The notes under the pieces were generated by a model. That model did not search any database and was not told where the DNA came from. It worked only from the letters and a program-made list of their open reading frames with translations. 64,000 bases of DNA, from the NCBI GenBank assembly GCA_947462335.1, contig OX381704.1, positions 23,018,442 to 23,082,441 on the forward strand, written 5' to 3'. Shown one piece after another: positions 30,181 to 42,001 of this stretch (positions are counted from its first letter, which is position 1; the number at the start of each line of letters is the position of its first letter). The translations under genes and the position numbers were made by a program. The DNA is from Harmothoe impar (Eukaryota > Annelida > Polychaeta > Phyllodocida > Polynoidae).

Positions 30181-30338
30181 TGCAGTAGCAGCCACCAGGT
30201 AGCGTCTATCAGAGTCAGGTATCTGCCGTGGGATAAACACCTGTCGGCACAGGTAAGCCGAGCCTGCACAGGAGCCTCATCAGCTGCAGGCCGACATACC
30301 CTCACTCAGCTAGTGTTTACCTTGGGAACCGTCTCATG

Positions 30339-30758
30339 TTAACCCTTTAAGGACGGCATAGTGATTTAATGTACTATACCCTAGCTGTGTCGTCATGATG
30401 TTTTAATGCAGCCCAGGTGAGCCTACTTCGGCGGTTGCATTCATGCATTAATGCTACCGTTAAACCTCGCGTATAAGCCTAACTTGCGTATAAGCCGCAC
30501 CCCGAGTTTGGGCCGATCCTATAAGCCGCTCTGGCCATCTGATTATGGTGACTTTTGTACTGTACTATAGGAGCAAAAACTCTCGTATAAGCCGCACCCT
30601 GACCATGGGCCGATCCTATAAGCCGCACCGCCGATCTGACTCGCGTACTAGCCGCGGCTTATACGCGAGGTTTTACGGTAACCCTTTAGGAGTGTATCAA
30701 CCACATTAGGTCGGCATGGTATAGAGTATTAAATCACTTCACGGACATTAAAGGGTTA
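30339..30758. mobile_element. TTAA palindromic MITE, copy 11, split by a nested MITE
   Basis: Left TTAACCCTTTAAGGACGG is intact, right ACGGACATTAAAGGGTTAG. The 30455-30680 element sits in the first inner hairpin. Removing it restores the usual order. Confidence 0.75.
30455..30680. mobile_element. TA-flanked MITE with CCTCGCGTATAAGCC inverted repeats
   Basis: TACCGTTAAACCTCGCGTAT at the left and ATACGCGAGGTTTTACGGTA at the right, continuing into AAGCC/GGCTT. Inner tandem CGTATAAGCCGCACC and CGATCCTATAAGCCGC units. TA duplication, a Tc1/mariner/pogo-type MITE. Confidence 0.8.
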
Positions 30759-30917
30759 GTGCTTTAATGAACCCTCATTGCTATTCATCTATATCCTATT
30801 TAGATGTGTATCTGTATCCGGATGTCTGACCATTGTTGCTTTCTATTTGCAGGTAGGTAACTCATCCCCAGTACAATACAGGGCGGTGCCGGAGTGGTAA
30901 GCGCCTTTACATACCTC

Positions 30918-31031
30918 CATACCTTTAAGGGCCGCATAGTACTTTAAAACACTATGCATTTTGTATCATGCTGACCCTAAAGGCTCTGCATTATGCACCA
31001 ATGCAGTGTCATGCAGTCCCTAAAGGGTTAA
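30918..31031. mobile_element. TTAA palindromic MITE, copy 12 (internal deletion)
   Basis: Only about 114 bp, from ACCTTTAAGGGCCGCATAGT to AGTCCCTAAAGGGTTAA. Confidence 0.6.
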
Positions 31032-31284
31032 CCCTCGTGGCCAGGTACTCTATCTCCTAGTGTTGAGGGTTACTGTATCTGTGGCTCCAGTTTACAAGAG
31101 GGGCTGTACTTGGTCTTCTATCTGTTGATAAGGGCAAGAAGCTGCCCCTCACCACCTTGTGGTAGTGTGGATAAGAAATGTAAGATTGTGTATATCCTAA
31201 CAAGACCAGCTGCCTCTGGGCGCCTCTGACTTACCTACTGGTGTGTTTGGGTACACATGGACTAGTTGGGATATCCATGGACAT
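31032..31284. other. Short spacer, no gene seen
   Basis: Nothing recognised. Confidence 0.4.
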
Positions 31285-31438
31285 TAGGGTAGATTCACCT
31301 GGAGTCGGACACATACCTTGAGACGGTCACTTGATTTTGTGATTATTCAGGTATTTTAATTAGGAATATATCATAAATAATGATAAATTTAAGTGTTATC
31401 TTTTTCCAGAATATAAACACTAGGGTGAATCTACCCTA
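31285..31438. mobile_element. 154-bp TA-flanked MITE
   Basis: TA GGGTAGATTCACC at the left and GGTGAATCTACCC TA at the right, 13 bp perfect inverted repeats with TA flanks. AT-rich inside with no frame. Confidence 0.75.
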
Positions 31439-31900
31439 TCGGAGGAGACCTCTGAGAATGTCATGGGTTGTGCAATGCACACGTTTCCAAACTTTCTTAG
31501 ATGCGTGAGATGGATTGGCAAAGATTTCATCCCTTCTTTTGAAGCTGAAACGTTAGAACGATCTCTCCAAATAAAGCTGATGGTGGGTTCGGTAGAATGT
31601 GATAATGTTGCTGTGGGGACTTCCATAGAGTATGTACGCAAGAAGGGGGGGGGGTTGGGGGATCAATTTTCTAAAAATCTTTGCGTAACCCTTTCTTTTA
31701 ATGTGTGCAAGAACCTTAGGGGGTGGGGGGCGGGGCAATTTCTGGGAACAAAAATGTGCGTCCATACTTTATGGAAGCCCCCTATATTTATCAGCAGTGT
31801 CTGACAAAGTAGTATATGGAAATGACACTTCTATGCCATAATCGAATGGTTATATCCTAATATGGAGATGTCAACCACTATAGTCTCCTCCATGCAGGCA
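31439..31900. other. Spacer downstream of the host exon
   Basis: Contains G-runs at about 31646 and 31720. Frames of 70-113 codons on both strands are not recognisable. It would be the 3' untranslated side of the exon on the minus strand. Confidence 0.4.
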
Positions 31901-32447
31901 CTAACAAAATGCTCGGCGGAGTTGCAGTATTGCTCCATCTTTACATTGTAATGGCATTTCCCAATGATCATCTAATAGATCCTTGGTGGCAGAGTGGAAC
32001 CGACGTGAAGAGGAAGAAACGCTCTGTGGCGTTACAGGGGTGGCACTGCTTTCTCCTTTTATCGACAACTTGTCATAGTCAATGATAGAGCGAAAATGAG
32101 ACAGCCTAGATCTAGTCACATTAGAGAATAGCAGGCTATTGCAGTTGAATCGCCCATAATGATCTTTTTGATCACTTCCCTCGACCCCCGGGCAGTAGTC
32201 TGTCTCGCCAAACCTTAAGGTACTACCCTCTACCTTGCCCATGGAGATAGAGCTAGATGCCTGTTTGTCCATGTACAAATACGGTCGACTTGTGCCCCTG
32301 GTATCAGGACATCTAAACCACCCTCTCCCACCAGCTATTTCACGGAAATCGTATGTAATAAGCCAGGGTTCTATCAGTAAGGTTATGTAGATCCCAACAC
32401 TAATTGCTGTGTTTCTGTTATGTCTGAGTATACAGGTGCACTCGGCC
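31901..32447 (-). CDS. Candidate terminal exon of a host gene (membrane protein-like)
   Basis: An uninterrupted frame of 182 codons, the longest non-transposon frame in the window, ends in TAG at 31901. On its upstream side is a good splice acceptor (branch-like GTGACTAATC, then TATGTAAACAG) and an in-frame stop lies just above it, so an exon starting in phase 2 is likely. The product starts AECTCILRHNRN, then a hydrophobic segment TAISVGIYITLLIEPWLITY followed by DFREIAGGRGWF. The rest is a polar Ser/Thr/Arg-rich tail (QSVSSSSRRFHSATKD) ending QLRRAFC. A last transmembrane helix plus cytoplasmic tail would fit. PWLITYDFRE loosely recalls the end of helix 7 and helix 8 in rhodopsin-type receptors, but that is a guess. 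No upstream exon is confirmed in the window. Confidence 0.45.
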
Positions 32448-33024
32448 CTGTTTACATAGATTAGTCACCACTGTGACAGTTGAATCGGTTGTAAAATTCA
32501 CAAACATACTCAGCTAATATTGGGGGTTGCCTTTATAGTCCCGGGCTATGGCAGACCATTGTTGCCATAATATATTCATCACTATTGTCTGCGTGAGTAG
32601 TATGGGGAAATACCACCTTTATCCACTATAGCCATGTCACTGTCCCGATTAATGGTGTTTCCTTAAATGAAGCAGGTTAATAGCATAATTAAATGCACTA
32701 ATGCTATGTGATTTGTTCCGGTTTGATCTTTAATCATCATTAAGTCTATGCCTAAAACAAGCATAGCCACTACGTCTACCTAGTTATACTGCTACTTCCC
32801 GTGGTACTCTACAGTCTTAATATCAGCACCCCCTATAGGGGGAGGGGAATGTATGACAATACCATGGTAATAGAGGCGCTTCTTCCTACCACTATACGAC
32901 AAATTGCTTTCCTCCAGGGCATAATTAATGCTACATGAATCATGGATGCCGTCCTCAGAGGGGGATAGATCTGTCTGGGATAGTGGTGATCACACCCCTG
33001 CTATTGGTGAGCTAACAATCCTAC
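32448..33024. other. Spacer or intron of the candidate host gene
   Basis: No coding frame seen. It would be intronic if the exon at 31901-32447 is real. Confidence 0.35.
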
Positions 33025-33255
33025 TTAACCCTGCAACGTGTCTTTATGTAATCGGCCTTTTGTCATTGTGATGCATAAATGCAGCCTGGGTGAGTGGCTC
33101 TTCAGTGCTACATCAAAGCATCGACTCTACTGGCTTGACCATCACTGAAAGGTTGCAATAGTATATAGAGGCAGCCCTGGCGAGAGCTGCACTCATACAT
33201 CATGAATACAATAGGTATCGCCCACTAAAGAAATATGCTGCATTGAAAGGGTTAA
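33025..33255. mobile_element. TTAA palindromic MITE, copy 13
   Basis: TTAA on both sides. Left CCCTGCAACGTGTC is diverged, right GCATTGAAAGGGTTAA. Confidence 0.65.
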
Positions 33256-34239
33256 TATAAATATGCAGTACTCAGTAGAGCCCCATCAGCCTGAGGACAG
33301 ATGGGTGGTTTCGGAGAGTGCAGACCAGGCATTACATCGACAGCTAAATGGGCGTGAAAGTGACCGCCTTATGTATTATAAACCCGCTTCTTTATGAGCC
33401 TCACAGGGAATTTTAACACTTGCCATCAATATCACCAAGCATGAATACGCCACGAGCATTAAACTTCACTTCAAAAGGGGTTTAGAAATAGAGGGATAAA
33501 GATAGTGCTTGATTGTGTTTCTTTTGTGTGTAGATATTTTTGTCAGAACATACTGGTTCCCTTAATACATTGTACCTCATTTTGTACTTAGGATAACATT
33601 TTAGATTTATTAGAAATTGATCTATTGTGGATTTGCCTAATAGATGTGCAGCACTGATTTTGACATATTTAAAAATTTACCGTGAGAACTAATGTAATGT
33701 TTCTGAATAATGGGATGTGGGTTTGATTGCAACAGCTTCTTTCTAGGTCTCTGAGATATAAAGGTATAGAGGTTCTTTGTGAAGCGCTGATATAAGGTGC
33801 TATTAGTTGTACTCCTTATGCAGTACTCGTACATGAAGTTATATCCAAAGATGAAAAACCATTTATATTTTCTCTAAGCAGATACGCCGCTGAAAAGAGT
33901 CGGGACAAACAGAAATAACTACAGTAAGATGAGTCATATGTAACATACATATAAAATAGTGTTATATGTTTTGAGCTGCGTCACAGTAGATGAGGGGTTA
34001 AAACAGCTGTACACATGTCAAGTGGTACAAGTCAGTTGTCGCCTCGTCTCCATGACAACCACTGCTGAATGATGGGAAGGCAGACGCTGTAGGGCCGCCC
34101 TGTCACCCTAAGTGTCAACCCCGTAGCCGCACCGGAAGTGGTATACCTTAGGATGAAAGCGGCTGACAGGTACAAACATTGTCCTGGCTGACCAAGCCAT
34201 GGTCGTAATGTGTCACTGACACTCACCCTAACCACAGCC
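33256..34239. other. Intergenic stretch or intron
   Basis: Contains an open minus-strand segment (about 33690-33868) with acceptor- and donor-like ends that I do not accept as an exon. No other signal. Confidence 0.35.
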
Positions 34240-34686
34240 TGAGTTAGGGGGGAGATGTATACAATGGTAAAGGCTCTGTATATGATATAAACAGTACACT
34301 AAGTAACACGCATTATTGGTACGTCTATACGTCCAGGTGGTATGTTACCCTCGCATAACCTTTGAGTAATAGAATGAGTCAATATCAATAAAGGGTAAGA
34401 AACTTGCTGTGGAGTTGTACATAGGGTTGGAATGCTGCCTGCATCCATCGGCATTAGGATGAATATGAATACCATCATACAGGGAATGATTGGCAGAGTG
34501 GGATGAAATTAGGCATAGACATAATATGTATATGACAACCCATTATGCAGAGACATTTCCTCGTCATAAGTTCGAAGATCCCCACTAGCTGTCTCCTCAG
34601 GCAATGGGCCCTCTATAATGAACTGCTCATGCTAACCTAACACACTCTACTGCAATGGTGACGTCTCTAAGATGGCAGGAGATCTG
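34240..34686. repeat. Duplicated segment B, copy 1
   Basis: Homologous to 36330-36750. Shared stretches include GGTTGGAATGCTGC, ATCCATCG, GAATATGAATA, GTGGGATGAAATTAG, TAACCTAACA and GGAGATCTG. About 70-75 percent alike by eye, so the duplication is old. Confidence 0.6.
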
Positions 34687-36106
34687 GAAGGTTTTTCTCT
34701 TTTTTCAAAGAATGGCAGCAGAGAAAACGTTTCACAGAAAGGGTTTCTGTCCTGTTTTAGCGAATTTACTTGTGAAGAAGCAATTCGTTTGAAATTTCTT
34801 AAGAAAAGTCGTTTTAAGGGAAAAAAATATGTATTTCTGTCCTTGATTTAGAGAATTCGTTGTAGGTTTTCCTGTCAGTTCTTTAAGGACTAGGCAACTG
34901 TTTGAGGGGAAAATGGTGTTTCTCATATGGTATTTAGTAGGAGCTGAGGAGGTCCTACTAAGTATGAAAAGTGTTAAAAACAAGTGTAAAAATTGTATCT
35001 TTAAAAAAAAAGAAGTAATAAATGCCTCTGCAAAGGGTTGTTGAACAAGTTGGCATGCACATTTGGTAAAATTTTACTCCTTTTCAAAATATAGCAAATT
35101 CTCCAATCACATCAAAAATCGCTTGTGCTTCGCTGGTGAGTATACCAAATTGGTGCCACTAGAGAACACATCAGAAATGCCAGTCGGAGGGGGGGGGGGG
35201 GTGGCATCAGTTTTCAAGAATTCTGAGGGTATGGTAGGCTTAATTTCTGTGCACGGCTCAGGAAAAAGAAACTGATCCTAAATGCAAACATAAAACACAA
35301 AAAACTACATGACTGTTGGACTTGGGGCATATACTCAATTATCAATTGTCACAATGTACGGATGCTACTATACACTGACCGTATAATGAGCTAAATTTAT
35401 ATGTTGATTGAGGGGTGCCCGCCCCTTTTTTCCAACTACTATATACATGTAAATCCCAGAAAATTAAGAACACGAGGTATAGTTTATACAAATGTGTTGT
35501 ACAAAATTGCATTAGCTAAATGACCATTATTGTCACCAAATTTGCTTGTGCTTCGCTGGGGAGTATGACTCTACCCTAGATCGTTGCTAAGGCCAAAAAG
35601 AAGTGTGTTTCTTTGTGTGATCGTTCAATGCACAGGTTTTAACAATACATCAGCTTGGTGAGTGAATACCCTATAGCCTACTCACTCACCAAGCTGAGGT
35701 CTTGTTAAACATGTTTGACAGGCAATGATTCATAACGATTTTCTTGGTAACAAACGATTTTCTTGGTCTCAGCTCTGGACTGAGGCATGTGTGACGTCAC
35801 CAAGGGAATTCCCTGGGTGTTTCCCGGAATTTAGACTGGTTTTTGTAATTTTTTGTAATAAGGACAGGTCACAAACGAAGTGACTGTACAAACGATTTTC
35901 CTGAAAGAATTCCTTTTTTTCCAATCATTTTTGGGAAAAAGTAACGAGTTGCTTATCATGTCAGTTCGTTCTTTGCAACAGAAACGATGAGTCAGCGATT
36001 TTACCACTGGAAATACATATTACAGTTTACACTATACAGTTCGCTGCTCTGTTCGCTCAGCCTTTTCTTTGTTCAACTAACTGTTTAGAAAAAGAGAAAA
36101 ACCTTC
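34687..36106. mobile_element. 1.4-kb TIR element in a CTG target
   Basis: The left end GAAGGTTTTTCTCTTTTT and right end AAAAGAGAAAAACCTTC form an inverted repeat, flanked by CTG on both sides. The uninterrupted target GATCTGACCC is still present in the duplicate copy near 36758, which confirms the insertion. A hairpin ATCAGCTTGGTGAGTGA / TCACTCACCAAGCTGAG lies inside at 35648-35698. No transposase. A 3-bp duplication suggests PIF/Harbinger or CACTA type, but this is unproven. Confidence 0.65.
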
Positions 36107-36965
36107 CTGACCCCTCATTGGAGCCTTCACTATTCCCTCTGGGTGGCTGCAGAGACACATTTCTGACCGGGAATGACCTTGTCTTGCTTTACCGTCGGTT
36201 CAGTACGTGTGGATCAATCTCCATAGCTGTGTTTTATTAGGAGAGTGGGAAATAATATACTGGTTTAATACCTCTTTTACTCTTCTTCCCTACGTGCTTG
36301 TAGTCACACATGACAGTCGTGACTCATGGGAGAAGATAGAGCAAAAGTATATACAGTGGTGAAGGATATAAACAGTGGACTTGGTAATGTACGGATTTGG
36401 TATATAATATCATATGTAAGTTCACATGGTATTTTACTGTTTAATGATATAACCTATGAGTAGCAGAATGAGCCAATACTAACAAAGAGTAGGGAAACTT
36501 GTTGTGGCTTTGTTTAGGGGTTGGAATGCTGCATTCATCCATCGACATTAGACTGAATATGAATATTGTCCTACTGATTGGCCGGGAGTGGGACGAAATT
36601 AGCCTAGTCACATTGGGACATGATAAGCTAACATGCACAGGCAGTTCTTAGTGATGACTTGCATTTTAGCTGTCTGCCCACTAACTGCTCCTGGTAACCT
36701 AACATGCTCTACTACAACGGTGAGGTCTCTAATATGACAGCAGCATCAGGAGATCTGACCCTTCCTCCTATGGAGACTTCACTACTCCCATTGGGGGCTG
36801 TGGAGACACATTGCCGGCTGGAAATGGCCGTGTTTTGCTTTAGTGTCGGTTCCGTTCTTCCGGATCAATCTCAATACACATGTTTTATTAGGACAGTCGG
36901 AGATGTGTTTCTGCCTCTATACTCTTCTTCCCTATGTTCTTCCGATTGCCTTCATTTCACTGCTT
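36107..36965. repeat. Duplicated segments A, B, A' (tandem)
   Basis: 36107-36250 (GACACATTTCTGACCGGGAA, TGTTTTATTAGGA) matches 36760-36910 (GACACATTGCCGGCTGGAAA, TGTTTTATTAGGA), and the B segment between them matches 34240-34686. An ancient tandem duplication with a unit of roughly 650 bp. Confidence 0.6.
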
Positions 36966-37084
36966 TCCACACTATAATCTTTGATATAATACAAGTGAAA
37001 TCAAAATTTCTCGCAAACAAAATATCCAGGCTTTTCCATCAAGGACAACATATACATAGTGCTGTAATGCTTCAGGTTTAATAT

Positions 37085-37250
37085 GGGGCTGTAATGCTTT
37101 ATCATCATTATGCATGAATGCAGCCCTGGAGAACAACTAGCCTGTGCTGCATTCAAGCATCATCCTGACCATTTGGAGTTGAAGCATGGATGCGGCCATA
37201 AAGAGTAGACCCAGGCTGCATTTATGCATCATGATGACAAACGGCAAATA
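37085..37250. mobile_element. TTAA palindromic MITE, copy 14 (both ends eroded)
   Basis: Inner pieces ATTATGCATGAATGCAGCCC, GCTGCATTCAAGCATCATCC and GCATTTATGCATCATGATGA are retained. Confidence 0.6.
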
Positions 37251-39776
37251 CATGTGTGCTCAGCCACACAGAAAGGGTGATCCACGAGAGGGTACACAGG
37301 ATGATCTTTTCTGCTTGACTGATTGGGGCAAAAAACAACCAGACAGAAACTAAGTATTTGCACATAGGACTCTAAATTAGATCACAACTTGGAGTAGGCC
37401 TATACTGCTGCTGTTTGTTTGTATTTCTTTTATTTATCTTGGCAGGATGTATAGCCTGGCAGACCGTGTTGCTACAGCACCAGCATTTTCTGATGAGTGG
37501 ATTTAATAAAGAAGCGACTAAACCTCTTAGTAATGAAAAACATATAACTGCGGCCCAGGGACAAGGTCGCTACCCTACTAAATCAGACATACAGTGCAAA
37601 ACTCTTACACTTACAACCCCTTTGCCTTGAGGGGATGATATACGGTAGTGTAGGTACTCTATGTATCACTATAGAGATTCATTGATCCCCCTCCTGTACC
37701 CCCTATATGTGGGTGGGCCATGTGCCGATACATTCCCAGACACTACTCTGTCTGCTGTATTGACCTGCTAGACACAGCCTTCAAGATCGACTTTGATTTG
37801 TCTCATGGTTAGATCCCAGCCCAGTCGAGTATATAACGTTAGTGGACAGAGAACTGATAGTCAAGCTGAGAAAAAAAGAATCCAATTTTGTGATTGAATC
37901 TGGTAATATTGGCACCACAGTATTACTGTTTTTAAATGACATCGGCAAACTGTGCCCAATACCGTCAACAACATAAAAAGGGACCATGTGGACTCACTGT
38001 CATTTGAAGTCTGCATAGAAATATCGCCGTGTGGTGCTGGGACACTTTTTAAGGGCTGGCATTAAAAGTCAATTTAATTGTCAATGATGTTCCGTCAGTG
38101 ACTGACTGAGATGGCTGAATGTAAATGCTCATAGGGCCTATTGAATTCCCCTTGCCATAAACTGATAAATCGGGAATTGAATTAAATATAAGTTAATGAA
38201 TAAATGCGTATATTAATGTTGTCCATTGCTCAGGCTATTATAAACAACTATAAAATGTATAATTTTCATGAACTAAATAGGAGAAAACGCCGGCCATCAG
38301 AAGTTTAAGTGCGAAAATGAATAAAAAATGAATGGTATACGTTACTATCTGCTCATGTTATTTACCTGAACCATCTCTCGCCATGAGTCCAAAAGAGGTG
38401 TAACCTGCAGGACTGTGAAAGCTCAGATCATAATATAACATCATTGAGTCTTCAAAATGGTCATTCCTGCGATTACTCCAGATCCAATCACTTCATGAAG
38501 GTGGGAGGGGGAGGACTTGGAAATATCAACAGAGCAGAACACCAAAATACATCAGATTACACCATTTGCCCTCTTGATTTCAAAAACGTCTGTTTGTTTT
38601 TGTTCCGTCTCGCAACTCCTCTTCCACGGAAACCCTCAGATTGTTTGCTTTTCCCCACTTCACACCCCTGAATCCACAATAGCGTTACAAGCTTTTTGCA
38701 CCCAGGCACTATATAAATTGTGAACAGTGGGCACCCACACCAATTGTTAAATTGAAACTCATGATACAAATTCTGCACATCGTAAGGACTAACAGCATGG
38801 TAACTCATTGAAGGCTCTCACCATGGTAGACTATGTCTGGGCTTTATTTGCCTTTTTATGTAGGCTCAGTCCATCCCTTATGCCTCCATCCTGGCCCAAT
38901 AGAGGGGTATCAATGTGATGGATGATACAGCCATATTCAAACACGCCTATACTAACAAAGTGCATAATTGATGAGATAGGGGCGCCTGATACCATTGACA
39001 ACACTTTAAGGCCACAACAGATGGTGACGGATCATGACGTCCTACGTCATGCTGTATTTAGCTTTTTGTCATGGGACGTAGGTTGCTTTGGCTAAGGGGC
39101 AAGGGCAAGCCAGACCCATCTGTAACAGCAGTCTGCCTGATAAGCTACAGCTATATTTTCTCAAGTGGCCCAGTGGCGAGGTTTTGACCCATAGTATAGT
39201 AGATTGCATCTCATTGATATACTATTTGGACGTCTAGGTGACATCGCCGCATCAATAAGATAGATATGTGATTATAGAGCTTATTGTACAGGTCCTCTTA
39301 TCACATATACTTTGTATATATGTTATTCTTGGTCTACACATTACGAATATCCTCCTATCTATTACCCTGATTAAACGGTAAAGAACACTTCAATATATTC
39401 CCCTTGATCTGAGAATCTCAATATCCCTATAATATACATATCAAGTATAATATTCATTTTGCTCTAGCTAGTAACCTGACGCTTATGCGATCTCTACTAT
39501 GAGGGTAAGAACATCAGCTAAAGATAGGGGTCATGTAAAAAGACATCAAGCATGGCAAATTGGCTATTCAGGGCCGATGTGCTGTTCTGCCGATATTTAG
39601 TTACTTTCATAGCACCCAGTAAAAAGATATGCCACCTGCCAAAAGAAACTAGATGTGTTGTCTTTTTATCGGCGGCTCCATTGGCTTCTTCTCTTTACTA
39701 TGTTGCTGTTATAAAGGCGGCCCTAATCAGCCCTCAACGGGCAATAATGCCTGCAGCTAAGGAGACGTGTGTGCCG
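37251..39776. other. Intergenic stretch of 2.5 kb, no gene seen
   Basis: No frame beyond about 80 codons and no recognised repeat. A small palindrome CATGACGTCCTACGTCATG is at about 39024-39042. Confidence 0.5.
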
Positions 39777-40007
39777 TAACCCTTTAAGGACAGCATAGTG
39801 CTTTAGTATGCTGTTGTCGTCATGATGCATGCATGCAACCATGGCGAGTAACTCACCAGAGCTGCATTTAAGCCGACCTCAAGGGATTGATACATCCCGA
39901 AGTGTGGGCATGATGCACCAACGCAGTACCGGCGAGTTACACGCCGGCGCTGTGTTGGTGAACCATGACGCATTACCTTGAGGTATCATGCCGCCGTTAG
40001 AGGGATA
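39777..40007. mobile_element. TTAA palindromic MITE, copy 15
   Basis: Left GTAACCCTTTAAGGACAGCA is intact. The third hairpin arm GTACCGGCGAGTTACACGCC is well formed. Right end ATGCCGCCGTTAGAGGGATAA is decayed. Confidence 0.7.
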
Positions 40008-40340
40008 AGAAGGGAGCTATATCCCATTACGCCGAACTCATTACATCCTAATTTGATGAGCGTGAATTAGTAGAAGCCTTAGGGTAACAGGTTACATCCA
40101 TGCAGGGCTATTTTGGCTGGTCACTGAGGTGGAAGGAGCTCGAGTCTTGGAAAGGCTGTAACGATAATACTAATCTTGGATATTTACGTGCATAGAATTA
40201 GAATATTGAAATACAGGACAAGACTTATACTGCATTCCAGTGAGATTCATGATATACTGTATGTAGGCTATAATTATGTGTACAATATAGGTACTCCACC
40301 CATCCCATTTAGAGGCTCATGCTGGGAGTGGCAACTTGCC
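40008..40340. other. Spacer, no gene seen
   Basis: Host flank of the LINE 3' end. Nothing recognised. Confidence 0.4.
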
Positions 40341-40648
40341 TTTTTTTTTAAAGTGTTTTATTCGGGTAAAAGATAACAGTTACAAAAGTAAACGTATCAA
40401 CCTAGCATGTGCATATTGCATTACCTCCGCTAGGGCCCCTTTCATGCCTTAATTAACAGTGAATTCTCTATAAATCAGCTATGACGTATACATCTCATTA
40501 GTACTGTAACAATTATAAAAGGAAATATATACATAAAATTACATTCATTGCATTTACAATCGGAATAATGAGAATAATGAGATGAAAAATGAAGCATTGT
40601 AAGTAGGTTGTTGTTATGTATGCTTATTAATAGAACTTGCACAGTTTT

Positions 40649-42001
40649 TTATATGAAACAGTTGTCGTAGTTTTTCTTTATGGCAATTTTAAAAGACTTT
40701 AAGTCCTCAATTTCAGTATACGGCGCTTTAAGCATGTTCCATCGGGCAATTGCCCTATAGAAAGCACTCCTCAGCACCATTGGTTTGAGAGATCTAGGAA
40801 CAAGCAATCTAATACCTTGATTACCTCTAGTGGGCAGGTTCCTTTTGTCTAAAAGTTTATCCTGTTTTTTAAGTGTGAAAGCATAAAAAAGCAGATTTAT
40901 ATCTCTTCGTATATTTAAATACCTACAGCCACTAAGTGTATGCAGCTGTGCTGTGTTATACTTAGGATTAGCTTCCAGTTTTACATTGTATACCTGTCTT
41001 AGGGCTTTGTTTTGTAAGTATTGCAGTTCATTATTTTCCCCAATATTATCCCTGTCCCACATATAGTCCACATAATCAAATGAGGGCAAAATCATACTCT
41101 TGTACATGGTAAGAGCAGTATCTTCATCTGTAAAAATTCTCGTGCGAGCAGCTTGAATAACCTTAGTCCTTATACTCCTAACAGTATTGAGTCTATGAGC
41201 TACAAATTTCAATTCAGGATCAAGTGTTAATCCAAGGTATGGGAACGTGTATACTCTTTCCAATATTACACCATTTAGGTTAAAAACAGGGTTAACGTTG
41301 TGTAAATTATTAAAAAGCATCCACTTGGTTTTCTTCTCATTTACAGTCAGGCAATTGTGTAAGCACCAGTCAGATATACAATGCAGGGCATCTTGCAATT
41401 TGGCTGAGTCACTCACAGATATTACCGCATCGTCAGCATATAACGTAATATTAAAATCATAAATTTTCGGTAAAGAATTTATATAAATAGAAAAAAGCAC
41501 TGGCCCCATAACAGAGCCTTGGGGAACACCATAGGTAATTTTGTTAGAAGCAGAAATAATACCATTAGCAACTGTTTTTTGTTCTCTTTGAGTTAAGTAA
41601 CTTTTAAACCAATTTAGGCTATTTTCGTTAAGTCCGAAAAGTGATAATTTTTTTAGCAATTTTGAGTGTGAGACAGTATCGAAAGCTTTCTTGTAGTCGA
41701 GATATAAAGAGAAAGTAGGTTTATTATTAATTATGTTTTCTATTATAAGTTGTAGGTGTTCCCTGATGGCTGTTTGGGTTGAGTGGTTTGCTCTGTAACC
41801 ATGTTGCATTGGCGATAAAAGACCGTGATCTCTCATGTAACTCTGTAATCTAACACATACTATTTTTTCTAATATTTTTCCTGGTAAAGGCAATAAACTG
41901 ATGGGTCTTAGGTCATTCACATCCATAGAATTAGCTTTTTTGTGCAACGGGACTACTGTGGCAAGTTTCCATGCATTGGAAAAGTATGCGTTAAAAGACA
42001 T
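40649..42001 (-). pseudogene. LINE ORF2, reverse transcriptase part
   Basis: An RNA-directed DNA polymerase fragment of 450 codons. It shows NDLRPISLLP, LYLDYKKAFDTVSHSKLL (motif A), YGVPQGSVMGPVLFSIYI (motif B) and ITLYADDAVISV (motif C, catalytic YADD), then a thumb and a C-terminal region ending NYDNCFI. Catalytic residues are intact, but the frame is shifted relative to the upstream part near 41975, where the two frames overlap. The motif set fits the CR1/Jockey-like groups of non-LTR elements. The exact clade is uncertain. Confidence 0.85.

Noticed and set aside
31420..31804. Overlapping 73-, 113- and 70-codon frames
   Set aside because: On opposite strands, no splice or family signal, length within chance.
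33690..33868. Possible exon on the minus strand with acceptor-like CTGCTTAG and donor-like ACG-GTAAAT
   Set aside because: Only about 60 codons, its end phase does not match the exon at 31901-32447, and the protein is unfamiliar. Worth a look only if transcripts exist.
36704..37081. 125-codon plus-strand frame
   Set aside because: Lies in duplicated segment A', and the sister segment does not keep the frame.
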